Of a DNA stretch of 64,000 nucleotides, positions 1 to 10,875 are shown piece by piece. The notes below the pieces were generated by a model. It worked only from the letters and a program-made list of their open reading frames with translations. It was not told the DNA's origin and ran no database searches. Numbering within the stretch: position 1 is the first letter of the stretch; every line of letters begins with the position of its first letter. Position numbers and translations under genes: made by a program. The stretch comes from Aspidiotus rigidus (taxonomy: Eukaryota; Arthropoda; Insecta; Hemiptera; Diaspididae): the NCBI GenBank assembly GCA_035079385.1, contig JAVHKY010000003.1:10829501-10893500 (forward strand), written 5' to 3'.

Positions 1-787
1 TTTATGTAAGACTTGACCTATTTGATGAATGAAATATAAAAACTCACGGTCCTCAAGGCTAAAAAGTGAATTTCCTCGATTATTTGTCATTTCCAAAACG
101 TTTCAGCGACTGGAGAATTTTCAATTATTTTTCTCATTCTAACGTACTTCACCTAATCGGTGGACGTGTTTACATAAGGATTGACCAAATCGATAAACGA
201 AATACTAAAAATATATTTTTGGTATACCAACATTCCCATTTCATTCCACGGAGGAGAGCGTATTTTTCAGTTCGAATATTGACGATTGATTTCTCGCGGT
301 CTATTGCGGTACCAGTCATCGTTCACCCCGCCAATCATGGAAAAATCACAGAAATTCATTAAATATTGATTTTTTTGGGCATGTTCCACCTCACCGAGGA
401 CTTGGTACTCATATATGTTGTAGTAGAGGGTATGGCGCTTCAAATGAATGATTTTCCCCAGGTGCCTCCCCCCCGATTTTTTTTTTGTTCGAGTTGGAAG
501 TTTTGTTATTGCTAGAAACTAGGGAAAATATGAATAATTTTTTTTGAAAAAAATACCATGGATGAACGTTCACATAAATACTAATATGTCCCTAAGTTTC
601 ATCGCTGTATTGCCTGAGATACAGCCATTTGGATTTTAGGCCTGAAAATGACTCTGCTGCCCATGTGGGTGAGCGGATGGGTCCAATTTTTTGGATTTCG
701 AGTTTTCTCATTGGGGACAACATTTTGACGGACATTTGAAACATTTTCCGACCAAGGCCATTTTCCCCCCCTTACCCGGCTAAAGCC
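1..787 (+). mobile_element. FBL-1 Foldback-like element, right end (truncated by window start)
   Basis: This is the right arm of the inverted-repeat family seen complete at 18013-21744 and 41801-46073. Positions 1-130 are the last satellite monomer. Next comes an arm segment with a 98-codon open frame (66-362), a C-run then T-run near 470-487, and the terminal motif ACCCGGCTAAAGCC ending at 787. The reverse complement of that motif opens the left ends of the other two copies. No function is assigned to the frame; it is recorded because five arm copies share it. Confidence 0.8.
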
Positions 788-2040
788 TTTACATCAAACA
801 ATGGGATTTTGAAGAAGACCAAGCTCCGAATGAGATTTGAGTCTCGTGGACAATAATACGAATAAAAAACCAAATTTGGAAGTCCGAGTATTCATGGTTG
901 TATCCGAAAATATTTTCATTGAGCGCTCTACCAAGGTGAAATATACGGTTTGAAGTTTAAATCAGCGCGAAGAAGGAAAACGTTAGATATATAGGACGTT
1001 TTGCACATAGAAAAAACGCGTTTCATTTTTCATCGTGTCACGTGAATAATTTCTCTTTCTGCTTCATTATAGGAAAATGACCAAGAGGTTATTTGAATGT
1101 CAACGAATGCCAATCACAGGCCCCGTAGAGTTTGAAATAGTAAATCTGTAATACGATATATTATATGAAAACTTTCTTCTAAATCCCCCGGCAAAAAAGT
1201 ATAACGACACAAAACTAAAATACGATAGTTCGTAAATTTTGACTGTATAGAGTCGTAAGAGATTCTTAGCTCGGTATAAAAAGTATTTCCTTTTTGGAAA
1301 ACAAGGTAAATTCATCTGAATGATGACAGGTATTGTATGGAATAAGGTGGTCAAATATTATTAAGACAGAATAATTACAGTCTCGACTTGTGCAACGCAG
1401 AAAATTGGCAGACGACGACGTAACTAGATATTATTTCAGGATGAGTTGTTCTACGAGGCGACATTCCTTGTGTCGAATATCATAACCCTTTTTCGCGAAA
1501 TGTCAACTCCTTTCATTCACTCTTTTCCTTTCAATGACCGAATGCTTCGAATAACATCTCCGAAGTTAATTCTGCATTATTTTATAACCTAGAAATTCTT
1601 AAGGAGCGCATCACAGACGCGTTTGTATGTAACGAGTTATGGCTTCGTAAATAGAAATAAAGAAAATCGAATTACAGAAAACCTGATGGAAGAAAACAAA
1701 AGGTACAAGGAAGTTTACGAGAAAATTACAAGATGAAATGAAAAATACAGAAATAGTAAATGAGAAAAAATGAAATACGAAAATAAGAAGTGACATTGGA
1801 TTGGGACGAGGAAACTATTTCTCTGTGGGATACTTTCTACGACATGAAATTATGAAAAATGAGGGGAAGTGTGCGATGAAGAATCGTGATTAGCCGAAAC
1901 GGCAAATAACTTTACAATTGTTTTTTTCTCGTTTGTCAGATAGTATCGATTTTTAACTGGATTTTCTTTTTTATAGTGGGTAATTAATGATGAAATCATC
2001 AACGTGATAATATTGAGCTTAGATGACTGAGTTATTAGAT
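788..2040. other. Unassigned AT-rich sequence
   Basis: No recognisable gene, RNA or repeat family was found. The short open frames here (for example 1100-1354 and 1611-1796, minus) are low-complexity, lack recognisable motifs and are probably chance frames. An intron or exon fragment without motifs would be missed by eye. Confidence 0.4.
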
Positions 2041-2044
2041 TAGT

Positions 2045-2515
2045 CGTTCCTAATAAAATTGGGTCAATTAAAAGATCTCAAGTTCACTATTCTACTTTAT
2101 TAATTAGCTTATAAAAGTCATTTTGGGTGTTACGCCATTATCAGTTGTATCGCTACTGCAGAACAAGCCTTTAAATATTAATTCTTATAGTATACCACTG
2201 TGATCTGATTGGCTACAATAAGACTGTGTTGTGATTGGTTCCTTCAACTATAGTGCTGCGCTACCAAGCTTGCTGTCATTCTATTGCTCGGTTCTGTTCT
2301 TTCTGTCCCGTTCAATCACCAAACCAAATAATCTTTCGCTGTCAAACGTAATTACATTGTTCAAGCCGTTGGCTTTTTTCCTCTTAGCAATCTCCTTCTG
2401 TTCCCAGAGTTTTCTTTTCTTCATGCGGGTTTCTACATGTATGACCTTGAATATTCCTCCACAATGGTGCCATTCTTCTTAGCAGTGTTTGCCAAACAGT
2501 GACTTTTCCTCTTCT
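2045..2515 (-). mobile_element. PLE-B 3'-end fragment with pLTR-like terminus
   Basis: Read on the minus strand, a Lys/Arg-rich segment (2515 to about 2231) runs into a terminus at about 2200-2045. The terminus holds CTGATAATGGCGTAACACCC (2153 downwards) followed by AAAA and a tract ending AATAAAGTAGAAT. The same order and related sequence occur on the plus strand at 10480-10875. The terminus also matches 33265-33150 (minus), 36080-36250 (plus) and 60150-60060 (minus). I infer the 3' end and pLTR of a second Penelope-like family because at 60 kb and 35.8 kb this terminus lies beside PLE-type RT sequence. No intact frame remains. Confidence 0.45.
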
Positions 2516-2766
2516 CTTCCACTTGATACTTTGTGCTCCATGTCTCTCAATGTACTCGTAAATGCATTAACTAAGCTCGTACAACCCACTCAACCTTCCC
2601 TCGACAATTTCCTTGAACTGGTCGTTTTCACTCTCTTCACCTTGGGTGGGTAATTATGTATGGCCACATTATCAATAACCACTCACTTTGTTTGTGTACT
2701 TTTCTATGTATAGTACTGACCCGGAGTACTTCCTCAATGTGCTGTCATGGTTTCTTCCTCAGCCTC

Positions 2767-2944
2767 TCACACCGCGATTTCTCGTTTGGACAATCTTGAT
2801 ACCTTGCTCTTCTTTTCTGTTCGTCAGTTGCTTTCATTTCAGGTTTGAAGATGGTTTATTAACCGAAAGCGCTCGTCGTTTTATATTTTTCTGCGGTTTG
2901 CATTGTTTACTCTCCCTTCGGAGTATTCATTCTTCGCGTTTATT
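2767..2944 (+). repeat. PLE-A pLTR, 5' of copy 1
   Basis: The segment starts inside a relic of the ORF C-terminus (frame SHRDFSFGQS) and runs to the ORF start at 2945. It recurs after the ORFs of copy 2 (10026-10203) and copy 3 (29911-30090), so the same sequence sits both upstream and downstream of PLE coding regions. That is the pseudo-LTR layout known for Penelope-like elements. It holds a hammerhead-like core at 2843-2870: TTGAAGA, stem GGTT/AACC with loop TATT, then GAAA. Confidence 0.7.
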
Positions 2945-4903
2945 ATGGATAGCCGTAACCTTGAGGAACGTATTCGTTTAATTGAGAACCCTTCTGCGGC
3001 GTATTTACAATTCCTTTTTCTGAAATTTCGGAAGCAACGCGCTTCGTTTTCCTCTCATATTTGGTTTCTTCGTCGGTGTTTAGAGTTGCATTTGAAACCT
3101 AAGTTCGTTAAATTCCGGTTTTATTCCGATTGTAAGGTTACGACTAAGAAACTAGTAAATTATATGAGGGAGAAGTGGATAAGAACAGAGTTGCGAAGAT
3201 GGTATGGTAAATTTAATATTACGACTAGATTAAACCTTATGGTCCATTCGAGACTCTCCGGTATGCTCCTCCCCCTTGAGTTTGATTACTTTATGCGGGA
3301 CGTCAATTTAAAGAGTCGAACGTTTGAGGTAAACTAGAAGGAGAAGAAAAATAAGAAGTTATCCTCTCTAATGAAGGTTAATGATGAGGTGGTTGAGGAA
3401 GGGGTGAGTGACGGTGTGTCGTTCATAAATTCCATCCTCCCTCATAAATAATAGTCAGGTAGTAGTTAATAGTGACGAAACTGCCCTCCTTGAGAAAGGT
3501 TTGAAATTCAGTTTACCTCCCCTCAAGAAGGATGAAACCTTGGCGAATGTTGTTGCGGATCTTGCGGTCGAAATTGGTCCTGGTTTTAATATCCAGAAAG
3601 TTTGTGTCGAATAGTCCGTAATAACCCCCTCTCTCGTATGAGTAATCAATTCGGTGGAGTGATTCAAGGTTTGAAAAGAAAGATGAAAGAGGGAGATTTA
3701 ATCGTCACTGAGGCTAACAAGGGCAACGTTGTTGTGGTGTTGGAGAAGTCGGTCTATTCTTCTAAAGTCCATGAAGTCCTCCAGCAGTGTGGTGCTAAAG
3801 AGAGTGAGGATTTCAGTTGTCCTAAGCACGTTAAAGAAGTTAGGAGTGTCATGAACAGGAGTGAGGCTATTATCAAAACTCCTGCTTGGAAAAAAGCCCT
3901 CCTTGTGCCTAACCCCACATCCCCATCCTCTATGGGCTGCCCAAAGTGCGTAAGAACAATACCCCGATGCGACCCGTTGTTTCTTTCGTCTCCCCCCCCC
4001 ACCTACCTCCTTACCAAATTCCTGGATCGTTGGTTCAAAAATCGCATTGATTTTGAATCTCCTCATTCGGCCTTGAATTCGGCCTCTTTAACTGACGTTC
4101 TGAAGGGTGTAAGTCTTCCCCCGGGAACGACCACCTGGTCGTTTGATGTTGTTGGTTTGTTCCCGAATATTCCTCAGGCCGCTACTATCCAGCGTATGGG
4201 TGAGCTACTCGTCAAAGCCAATATTCCTCACAATGAGCTTCAGGAATTTTTCGATCTTTTGAATATTTGCTTGTTCCCCAACTACTGTAAGTTTGAAGGA
4301 AAATTTTTCGAGTTTCCTGATGAAGTAGGGATCCCTATTGGATCACCTTTAGGCTCTCTCATCTCCGAAATTTTCATGTCTATGTTTGAACTTGACCTCT
4401 TTTCCTCGAACCAGGTGTTACTTAATCATATTCACTATTGGCACAGGTACGTTGATGACGTTCTATTGGTACCCCAGATCTCCTTGTGAGTTTCTGAAGT
4501 ATCTCAATTCCTGGTACCGTCCCATGAAATTTACGTTAGAAATAGGGGTATTTTCCATTAACTTTTTGGATTTATCGATCTCTATAATAGACGGTATCCA
4601 TGAGTTTGGAATTTACAAAAGAGGTACCACGACCGATGTTTTAGTCCACGGAGGTTCGTTCTGTCCTGTTGCTCATAAGATGGCTGCTTTTCACAGCTTA
4701 GTTCATAGACTGACTCGTATTCCTTTGAGTCAGTCTGCCTTCAAGAAAGAGTTACTCACAATAAAACATCTGGCCAGAGTGAATGGGCTCAATGTCGATG
4801 TTGACGTGATGGTTCGGAGAAAAGTTACGAGGAGCCTTCTTGATCCCACCACCTCCCCTGAGACACGATCCGTGATCGCCGTTTGCGTTGGATCAGTCTC
4901 CCT
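2945..4903 (+). pseudogene. Penelope-like element A, copy 1: broken RT, 3' truncated
   Basis: This is a Penelope-like reverse transcriptase relic. The probable start is the ATG at 2945 (frame MDSRNLEERIRLIE), directly after the pLTR. Visible RT motifs are TKADKGN-like degenerated to TEANKGN near 3705, motif A FDVVGLFPNIP (4144-4176), motif B GIPIGSPLGSLISEIFM (4328-4380) and motif C YWHRYVDDVL (4437-4466). The frame is broken by an early TAG near 3335 (the paralogues read through), by frameshifts around 3400-3600 and by a small deletion after motif C. The copy stops abruptly at 4903, where the duplicated block begins, so the GIY-YIG endonuclease is missing. It keeps GELLV after motif A, a stretch deleted in copies 2 and 3. 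Confidence 0.85.
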
Positions 4904-5754
4904 AAACGGCTCGTCTGAAATAAGATGAAGGGATAAAATTGAGAAGAGAGGATGTTCGCTCCAATATAGAGAAACAGGTAGAGACGGGTCGGTGCTGAGT
5001 TTCATGATTAAACGTGATGGGGTAGACAATGATTCTACTCATCCAAATGAGTATGATATGCCCAATCCGCTCTCTCTAGGAGTTCACAGTTGTACCTTAA
5101 GGGTAGGGAGGGGTCACGGGAGAATTTGTGTAGTCGAAACTTTCAACTCGTTGGTGACGTCACAAAATATGTTTCGCCTTGGGACTTGGATCATTTCAGG
5201 GCTTGTGGACTTGTTTGTTCATTAGGAAATCATTACAATATCATAATATATATCATCCTTAGACAGCGAAGACTTCCTGAAATTGTCCTCCGACATTAAG
5301 TTTCCTTCACCACCAACCCTAAGAGCTTACTGATATCGCTACTTCACTCCGTGTGTTAGTCACTATTTTTAGAACGTTGTCCTGTTCTTCTCCCCTAATA
5401 AATACTGCCCGTCTCCGGCAGAAAACATGCCGAAAAATAATTATTCAAGTCCATCGCCGCTCTGATATAATACGCAATAGATGGTCGAGAGATCAGTCAA
5501 GAGGCTCCTGTCAAAAGGCATACCAGTCACTCACTGCGAATACCTCCTTCCAATTGAACCTGATGATGAAGGTGGCTTTGAGCTAAAAGGGCGGCCGAAG
5601 TAGTCAAAGTCTTCAAAGACGCCACCACTGAAGAATGGGACACAGGGCTTGGGAAAGTATAACGCAACAGAAACTCCCATCAATCCGGTGGGGGACGAAG
5701 GTGTCAAATAATCATCAAAATCGCCTCTTGTAAACTCTGTCTACATCGTTTTAG
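4904..5754. other. Unassigned segment at the left of the duplication
   Basis: Present in both duplication copies (second copy 24790-25630). Short open frames exist (5353-5586 and its partner 25229-25462), but they differ at about 5 of 77 residues and show no recognised motif. Most of this divergence is amino-acid changing, which gives no sign of protein constraint. No function is assigned. Confidence 0.5.
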
Positions 5755-6235
5755 AGTGTAGGCAAATAAGAAAAAAAAAACATTTTGTTCTCCGCTGAAA
5801 ATGGTTCAGGATATGGTCCTGAACAACATATTAAAAATCCCGCGTTTTCCCCCCGGAGCTTCTTCTTTATGGAAGTTCGACCCCCCCCCCCCCCCCAAAA
5901 AAAAAAAAATAAATAAATAAATAATAATAATAATAATAATAATAGTTTTTCGCCTATATCGCATGAAATTAGGATTTTATTTAAAAATGTTTCAAACAAA
6001 AGTTATTCCTCGTTAAATTTCCTACCAAATAACGTATTCAACATTCAGCCTATACCAATTAGTGCCTTTGCAAAGGCAGTTCAAAAGAGTCCTAAAATCA
6101 GTTTTTCCATACATCTCACAAAATTGAAATTTTATTAAAAAATGTTTCAAACAAAAGTTGTTCCTCGTTAAATTTTCTATGAAATGAGCTATTCAGCCTT
6201 CAAAAGGTTATTTTTCTAAAGGGGTTTGAACCTTT
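5755..6235 (+). repeat. Repeat R2 with C-run/A-run/AAT compound microsatellite
   Basis: The segment occurs again directly at about 25632-26120 and in reverse at about 30627-30137. Inside are two diverged subrepeats built on a motif like CAAACAAAAGTTGTTCCTCG. At 5880-5943 lies a compound microsatellite: a C-run, an A-run, TAAA units, then TAA units. Nothing in it looks coding. It could be an old non-autonomous element, but its ends are not defined. Confidence 0.65.
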
Positions 6236-6307
6236 CAAGATTTAGTCTGTTGCTTATATCTTGTCTAATTGAAATTTTTTTGAAAAATGTTTAAAAAAGG
6301 ACGGCTT

Positions 6308-6515
6308 CCTTAACGAAGTTGAGCGAGGAACGCAGGGAACCTGTTTTATGAGACAAATGGGATTTGGTATCGAAAATTCGAGGAAGCCCACACCTAGATA
6401 AAGCTAGTATAAAGAAGGCGTAGACCTAATATAGTGTGAGAGTCTAAATTTTTCTGGAATCTCGAGCTATATATGATAGCTCGAGAGTCTAAATTTTTCA
6501 GAGGTCCCCCTCCTA
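6308..6515 (-). mobile_element. Reversed 3' piece of the CAGGGAACC minisatellite element
   Basis: On the minus strand this reads minisatellite unit, a CTTTATACTAGC segment, GGCTTCCT, CATAAAACAGGTTCCCTGCG and the end motif GTTAAGGAAGCCGT. That order matches the 3' end of the elements at 16.6-17.9 kb and 21.0-21.4 kb. At 6463-6487 two minisatellite units meet head to head and form the near-perfect palindrome CTCGAGCTAT / ATAGCTCGAG. The partner copy is at 26197-26404. Confidence 0.7.
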
Positions 6516-6516
6516 T

Positions 6517-7640
6517 CAAACGACGACATACTCAAAGGAGTAAAACAGACGGAGTAATTTAATTAAAGCCACAGAAATACAAAATACACCGGAGCGCTTT
6601 CGATTAAAGAACCATTGTCAACGGGTGACATGAAAGCAACTGAACCAACACCGGCCGGCAACAAACACTGCCGAGGAAATCATGACTGAACTAGCGAGTC
6701 ATCACAATGTGAATCATACTCATAAACTAGTTCAATCAACCCCTCACCAGATATGTACCTATTGAGCACATTTAGGTTGTCGTTATTCAGATGGCGAATA
6801 ATTTCAATATGTTCTAACGCGGTACGCTTAAAAACCGAGGACTCTATGGAGGAGGGACTCGGATCCCTCTTTGAAACTATGGCCAGTGGTGATAAGATGG
6901 TCCGCAAATGCCGAATCACCCAATTTCTTCTTTTCCCACGCCTTTCTATGCTCATCCATTCTAATTTTGAGCTGACGTCCAGTCTCACCTATGTAGATTC
7001 CATTACAGTCATTACACTCCATTTTGTAAATCCCACTTCTTTCGACCAGTGGGATGGGGTCCTTCAGCTTAACGAACAGACTTTTTACAGTGTTAAGATT
7101 GTAATACACTGGGCGAGACCCAAATGGGCGGAGGACACGACCTAACTGGGAAGAGAATTTTCCTAAAAAGGGGAGTCTGATCCAACGTTTTCTACTGTTA
7201 GACGCCGGATTGCGCGGGAGGGAGGTAGTGGAATCAAGGCTTTTCCGAGTCAATTTTCTATGGACCATCAAGTCAATATCCAAGCTGACCTCATTCACTC
7301 TGGCCAAGTGCTTTATAGTCAAAAGCTCCTGTTGAGAAGCGAGGTGACCCAATGGAATACTAGTCAACCGGTGGATATAACTATTAAAACCGGCAATTTT
7401 GTGGGCAACAGGACAGTAATATCGGTCGAAGTATCTTTTCTATATATGGCGAATTCATGGGCACCTTCTCTATTAGAGATAGTGAGGTCCAAAAAATTTA
7501 TAGATAAACCGCCTACTTCCAACGTGAATTTGATGAACGGATACAAACTGTTAAGATACCTAAGAAACTCCAAAAGGAAATCTCGGTGACCGGTCCACAT
7601 GCACAAGACATCATAAACATACCCGTGCCAATAATGCATA
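6517..7640 (-). pseudogene. Penelope-like element A2, minus fragment (RT 3' part + GIY-YIG)
   Basis: On the minus strand the fragment starts at RT motif C and runs through the RT thumb (SINFLDLTIS), the linker and a GIY-YIG endonuclease. GIY-YIG features are GIYKMECNDCNGIYIGETGR with the CxxC of the PLE-type zinc motif, and downstream HRKAW and FADHLITTGHSF. The frame ends at 6680; untranslated sequence continues to the 3' terminus near 6517. Motif C reads YVYDVL, so one catalytic aspartate is lost. A 19-nt deletion after TDITV shifts the frame. Both lesions recur at 26.4-27.5 kb. The hammerhead-like core of the terminus is at 6622-6594. It lies head to head with copy 2, which starts about 10 bp further on. 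Confidence 0.88.
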
Positions 7641-7650
7641 TGACTCAAAC

Positions 7651-9110
7651 GGATTCGTTTAATTGAGAATGCTTCTCCGGCGTATTTACAATTCCTTTTT
7701 CTGAAATTTCGGAAGCAACGCGCTTCGTTTTCCTCTCATATTTGGTTTCTTCGTCTGTGATTAGTGTTGCATTTGAAGCCTAAGTTCGTTAAATTCCGGT
7801 TTTATTCCGATTGTAAGGTTACGACTGAGAAACTGGAAAATTATATGAGGGAGAAGTGGATAAGAACAGAGTTGCGAAGATGGTATGGTAAATTTAATAT
7901 TACGACTAGATTAAACCTTATGGTCTATTCGAGACTCTCCGGTATGCTCCTCCCCCGTGAGTTTGATTACTTTATGCGAGACGTCAATGTAAAATGTTGG
8001 AAGTTTGAGGTGAATTTGAAGGAGAAGAAAAATAAGAAGTTGTCCTCCCTAATGAAGGTTAATGATGAGGTGGTTAAGGAAGGGGCGAGTGACGGTTTTG
8101 TCGTTCATAAATTCCATCCCCCCCCCATAAATAATAGTCAGGTAGTGTTTAATAGTGACTAAACTGCCCTCCTTGAGAAAGGTTTAAAATTCCATTTACC
8201 TCCCCTGAAGATGGATGAAACATTGGCGAATGTTGTTGCGGGTCTTGCGGTCAAAATTGGTCCTTGTTTTAATACCCGGAAAGTTTGTGCCGAATTAGTC
8301 CGTAATAACCCCCTCCCTCGCATGAGTAATAAATTGGGAGGAGTGAGGAAGATGAAAGAGGGAGATTTAATCGTCACTAAGGCTGACAAGGGCAATGCTG
8401 TTGTGGTGTTGGAGAAGTCGGCCTATTTTCTAAAGTCCGTGAAGTCCTCCACCAGCGTGGAGCTAAAGAGAGTGAGGAATTCAGTTTTCCTGAGCACGTT
8501 AAAGAAGTTAGGAGTGTCATCAACAGGAGTGAGGCTATTGTCAAAACTCCTGCTTTGAAAAAAGCCCTCCTTGTTCCTAACCCCACACCCTTTTCCTCTA
8601 CGGGCTGCCCAAAGTGCGTAAGAACAATACCCCGATTGGAGCCGTTGTTTCTTTCGTCTTCTCCCCCACCTACCTCCTTGCCAAATTCCTGGATCGTTGG
8701 TTCAAAAATCGCATTGATTTTGAATCTCCTCATTCGGTCTTGAATTCGGCCTCTTTTAACTGACGTTCTGAAGGGGGTAAGTCTTCCCCCGGGAACGACC
8801 ATCTGGTCGTTTGATGTTGTTGGTTTGTTCCCGAATATCCCTAGGGCTGCTACTATCCAGCGTATCAAAGCCAATATTCCTAACAATGAGCTTCATGAAT
8901 TTTTCGATCTTCTGAATATTTGCTGGTCCCCCAACTACTGTAAATTTGAAGGAAAATTTTTCGAGTTTCCTGATGATGTAGGGATCCCTATTGGATCACC
9001 TTTAAGCTCTCTCATCTCCGAAATTTTCATGTCTAAGTTTGAACTTGACCTCTTTTCCTCGAACCAGGTGTTACTTAATCATAATTCACTATTGGCACAG
9101 GTACGTTGAT
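7651..9110 (+). pseudogene. Penelope-like element A1, copy 2: broken N-terminal and RT part
   Basis: The copy begins inside the N-terminal coding region (frame RIRLIENASP), about 20 codons short of copy 1's start, and abuts the reversed A2 fragment. Frame pieces cover the basic N-terminal domain (7764-8162), the TKADKGNAVVVLEKS block (8380-8430), motif A (FDVVGLFPNIP, 8808-8843) and motif B (GIPIGSPLSSLISEIFM, 8985-9035). Frames shift near 8160-8210, 8440, 8560 and 8755. Compared with copy 1 it has a 15-nt in-frame deletion after motif A and an extra A in CATAATTC just before motif C. Both are shared with copy 3. Confidence 0.85.
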
Positions 9111-10058
9111 GACGTCCTGTGTACCTGGACTGGTCCCCCAGATCTCCTTGGTGAGTTTCTGAGTTACCTCAATTCCTGGTACCCTTCCATCAAATTTACG
9201 TTGGAAATAGGGGTATTTTCCATCAACTTTTTGGATTTATCGATCTCTATAATAGACGGTATCCATAAGTTTGGAATTTACAGGAAAGATACTACGACCG
9301 ATGTTTCAGTCCACGGTGGTTCGTTCGGTCCTGTTGCTCATAAGATGACTGCTTTTCATAGCCTAGTTCACAGGCTGACTCGTATTCCTTTGAGTCAGTC
9401 TGCCTTCAAGAAAGAGTTACTCACAATAAAACACCTGGCCAGAGTGAATGGGGTCAATATCGATGTTGACGTGATGGTTTGGAGGAGAGTTAGGAGGAGC
9501 CTTCTTGATTCCACCACCTCCCTCCCCCGAGACACGATCCGTGATCGCCGTTTGCGTTGGATCAGTCTCCCTTTCTTGGGGAAGTTCTCCCTCCAATTGG
9601 GTCGGACCCTCCGCCCGTTTGGCTTCAGACCCGCGTTTTACAACCCTACCACAGTCAAGAGGTTCTTTGTGAGACAGAAGGACCCCATACCTGTTGATGA
9701 GAGGAGTGGTGTTTACAAATTGGAATGTGGGGATTGTGGCGGCTTTTATATTGGTGAGGCCAGACGCCAAATGAAAGTTAGAGTAGCTGAGCACCTGAAG
9801 TCTTGGAAGAAGGGACACTTGGGGGAGTCAGCTTTTGCTGATCATTTAATAAAAAGTGGCCACAGCTTTCGCGAGGGATCCGAGAAGCTCCTCCATAAGG
9901 AGAATTCCTGTCGTAAGCGCATCGCTCTCGAGCATATAGAGATGAAGCGTCATCTCAACACCGACGGTATCACTGTACTCAACTCGTACATTCCGGAAGA
10001 TGGCCTGATCGAACTGGTTTATGATTCACACCGCGACTTCTCGTTTGGACAATCTTAA
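9039..10058 (+). CDS. Penelope-like element A1, copy 2: RT C-terminus + GIY-YIG endonuclease
   Basis: This 339-codon open frame is the longest intact PLE coding segment here. The start shown is only the first Met in frame; the residues before YWHR are out of frame with the native protein because of an inserted A. From there it is authentic: RT motif C YWHRYVDDVLCTW (catalytic DD kept) at residues 18-30, SINFLDLSIS near 60, a linker, then GIY-YIG near residues 225-290. The endonuclease shows GVYKLECGDCGGFYIGEARR, with CxxC and a downstream FADHLIKSGHSF. The end SHRDFSFGQS is followed by pLTR. Known PLE biology implies target-primed reverse transcription with EN nicking DNA. The element as a whole cannot make a full protein. 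Confidence 0.85.
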   Translation: MNLTSFPRTRCYLIIIHYWHRYVDDVLCTWTGPPDLLGEFLSYLNSWYPSIKFTLEIGVFSINFLDLSISIIDGIHKFGIYRKDTTTDVSVHGGSFGPVAHKMTAFHSLVHRLTRIPLSQSAFKKELLTIKHLARVNGVNIDVDVMVWRRVRRSLLDSTTSLPRDTIRDRRLRWISLPFLGKFSLQLGRTLRPFGFRPAFYNPTTVKRFFVRQKDPIPVDERSGVYKLECGDCGGFYIGEARRQMKVRVAEHLKSWKKGHLGESAFADHLIKSGHSFREGSEKLLHKENSCRKRIALEHIEMKRHLNTDGITVLNSYIPEDGLIELVYDSHRDFSFGQS

Positions 10059-10203
10059 TACCTTGCTCTTCTTTTCTGTTCGTCAGTTGCTTTCATTTCA
10101 GGCTTGAGGATGGTTTATTAACCGAAAGCGCTCGTCGTGTATATTTTTTCTGCGGTTTGCATTGTTTACTCTCCCTTCGGAGTATTCGTACTTCGCGTTT
10201 ATC
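10026..10203 (+). repeat. PLE-A pLTR, 3' of copy 2
   Basis: Homologous to 2767-2944 and 29911-30090. It overlaps the last 11 codons of the ORF, as expected for a pLTR. The hammerhead-like core at 10102-10130 reads CTTGAGGA, stem GGTT/AACC, GAAA. Homology to copy 3 ends near 10203, so this side of the duplication stops at the end of the pLTR. Confidence 0.7.
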
Positions 10204-10475
10204 ATCTTACACTCTTTCTCAAGAAAGGCCAGGGAAACGCTTTCCACATGATGGTCTACACAACCTTTGCAGCTCATACAGTCTGTGCAAATTACAATTT
10301 GAGAATATTATTCCATCCAGTTTAATTGTTCGCTTTCCAATTATTGATTTATTAATTTTTCAATTTACAATTGTCACCTTCTAGTTAACAACAATCTTGC
10401 ATGTCCTTTAGACTTTTGTATCAATTTGAAAAAACAAATCCTCCGGGTTGTGAAGTGAAAACTTTTTAGTACACA
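10204..10475. other. Unassigned; Cys-rich minus-strand reading
   Basis: On the minus strand about 10310-10205 reads CTDCMSCKGCVDHH followed by a short acidic/basic tail. The closely spaced cysteines suggest a decayed retroelement zinc-knuckle-like segment, but the family is not identified. Confidence 0.25.
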
Positions 10476-10478
10476 AAA

Positions 10479-10875
10479 TTGAGAGTTATATTGGAATGCA
10501 AGCCTGCTGACTGCTTTTGGAATGTATCAAAGAACAGCACAATGGAGAAGGAATATTTGAATATACCGCACAAAGAGAAGAAAACTCTGGAACAGATGAC
10601 GACTGCGAAGGCATGTAAGAGGAAAGTCAGCCTATTGAGCAAATTAGAGAGGGAGAACAGAAACGACCATGAAGGTGACAGCACACCTCGTAGCCAATTG
10701 TAACACAACACATAGCTTAAAGGGCAAAACAATCATAATGCAGCATTCTTGAAGCCAAGAAGATCACAATTTTATACCATAAAAACCAATGTTCAAGGCC
10801 TTGTTCTTCAATAGGTTTACAGCTGATGATGGAGTAACATCCAGCAACTAAAAAAGGTAGAATCTACCAGAAGAT
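10479..10875 (+). mobile_element. PLE-B 3'-end fragment with pLTR-like terminus
   Basis: A Lys-rich segment (10479-10703, including HKEKKTLEQ) is followed by a terminus containing CTGATGATGGAGTAACATCC (10823-10842), then AGCAA and an A-rich tract. Layout and sequence match the minus-strand fragment at 2515-2045. The core resembles a hammerhead with GAAA decayed to GCAA. Confidence 0.45.

Larger units (their letters stand above)
4904..10203 (+). repeat. 5.3-kb segmental duplication, copy 1
   Basis: The block reappears in direct orientation at 24790-30090, offset by about 19.88 kb. It contains an unassigned segment (4904-5750), repeat R2, a reversed piece of the minisatellite element, a minus-strand PLE-A2 fragment and a plus-strand PLE-A1. 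Small indels distinguish the copies: the 10-bp ATCCAAATGA near 5026 is absent from the second copy, and the AAT microsatellite is longer there. By eye the copies are nearly identical up to about 9100 and then clearly more divergent. Confidence 0.9.

Noticed and set aside
3698..4066. Minus-strand frames over PLE copies (also 8377-8886, 28268-28777, 9417-9818, 29286-29705)
   Set aside because: They recur because the PLE sequence recurs. The sense strand carries the RT and GIY-YIG motifs.
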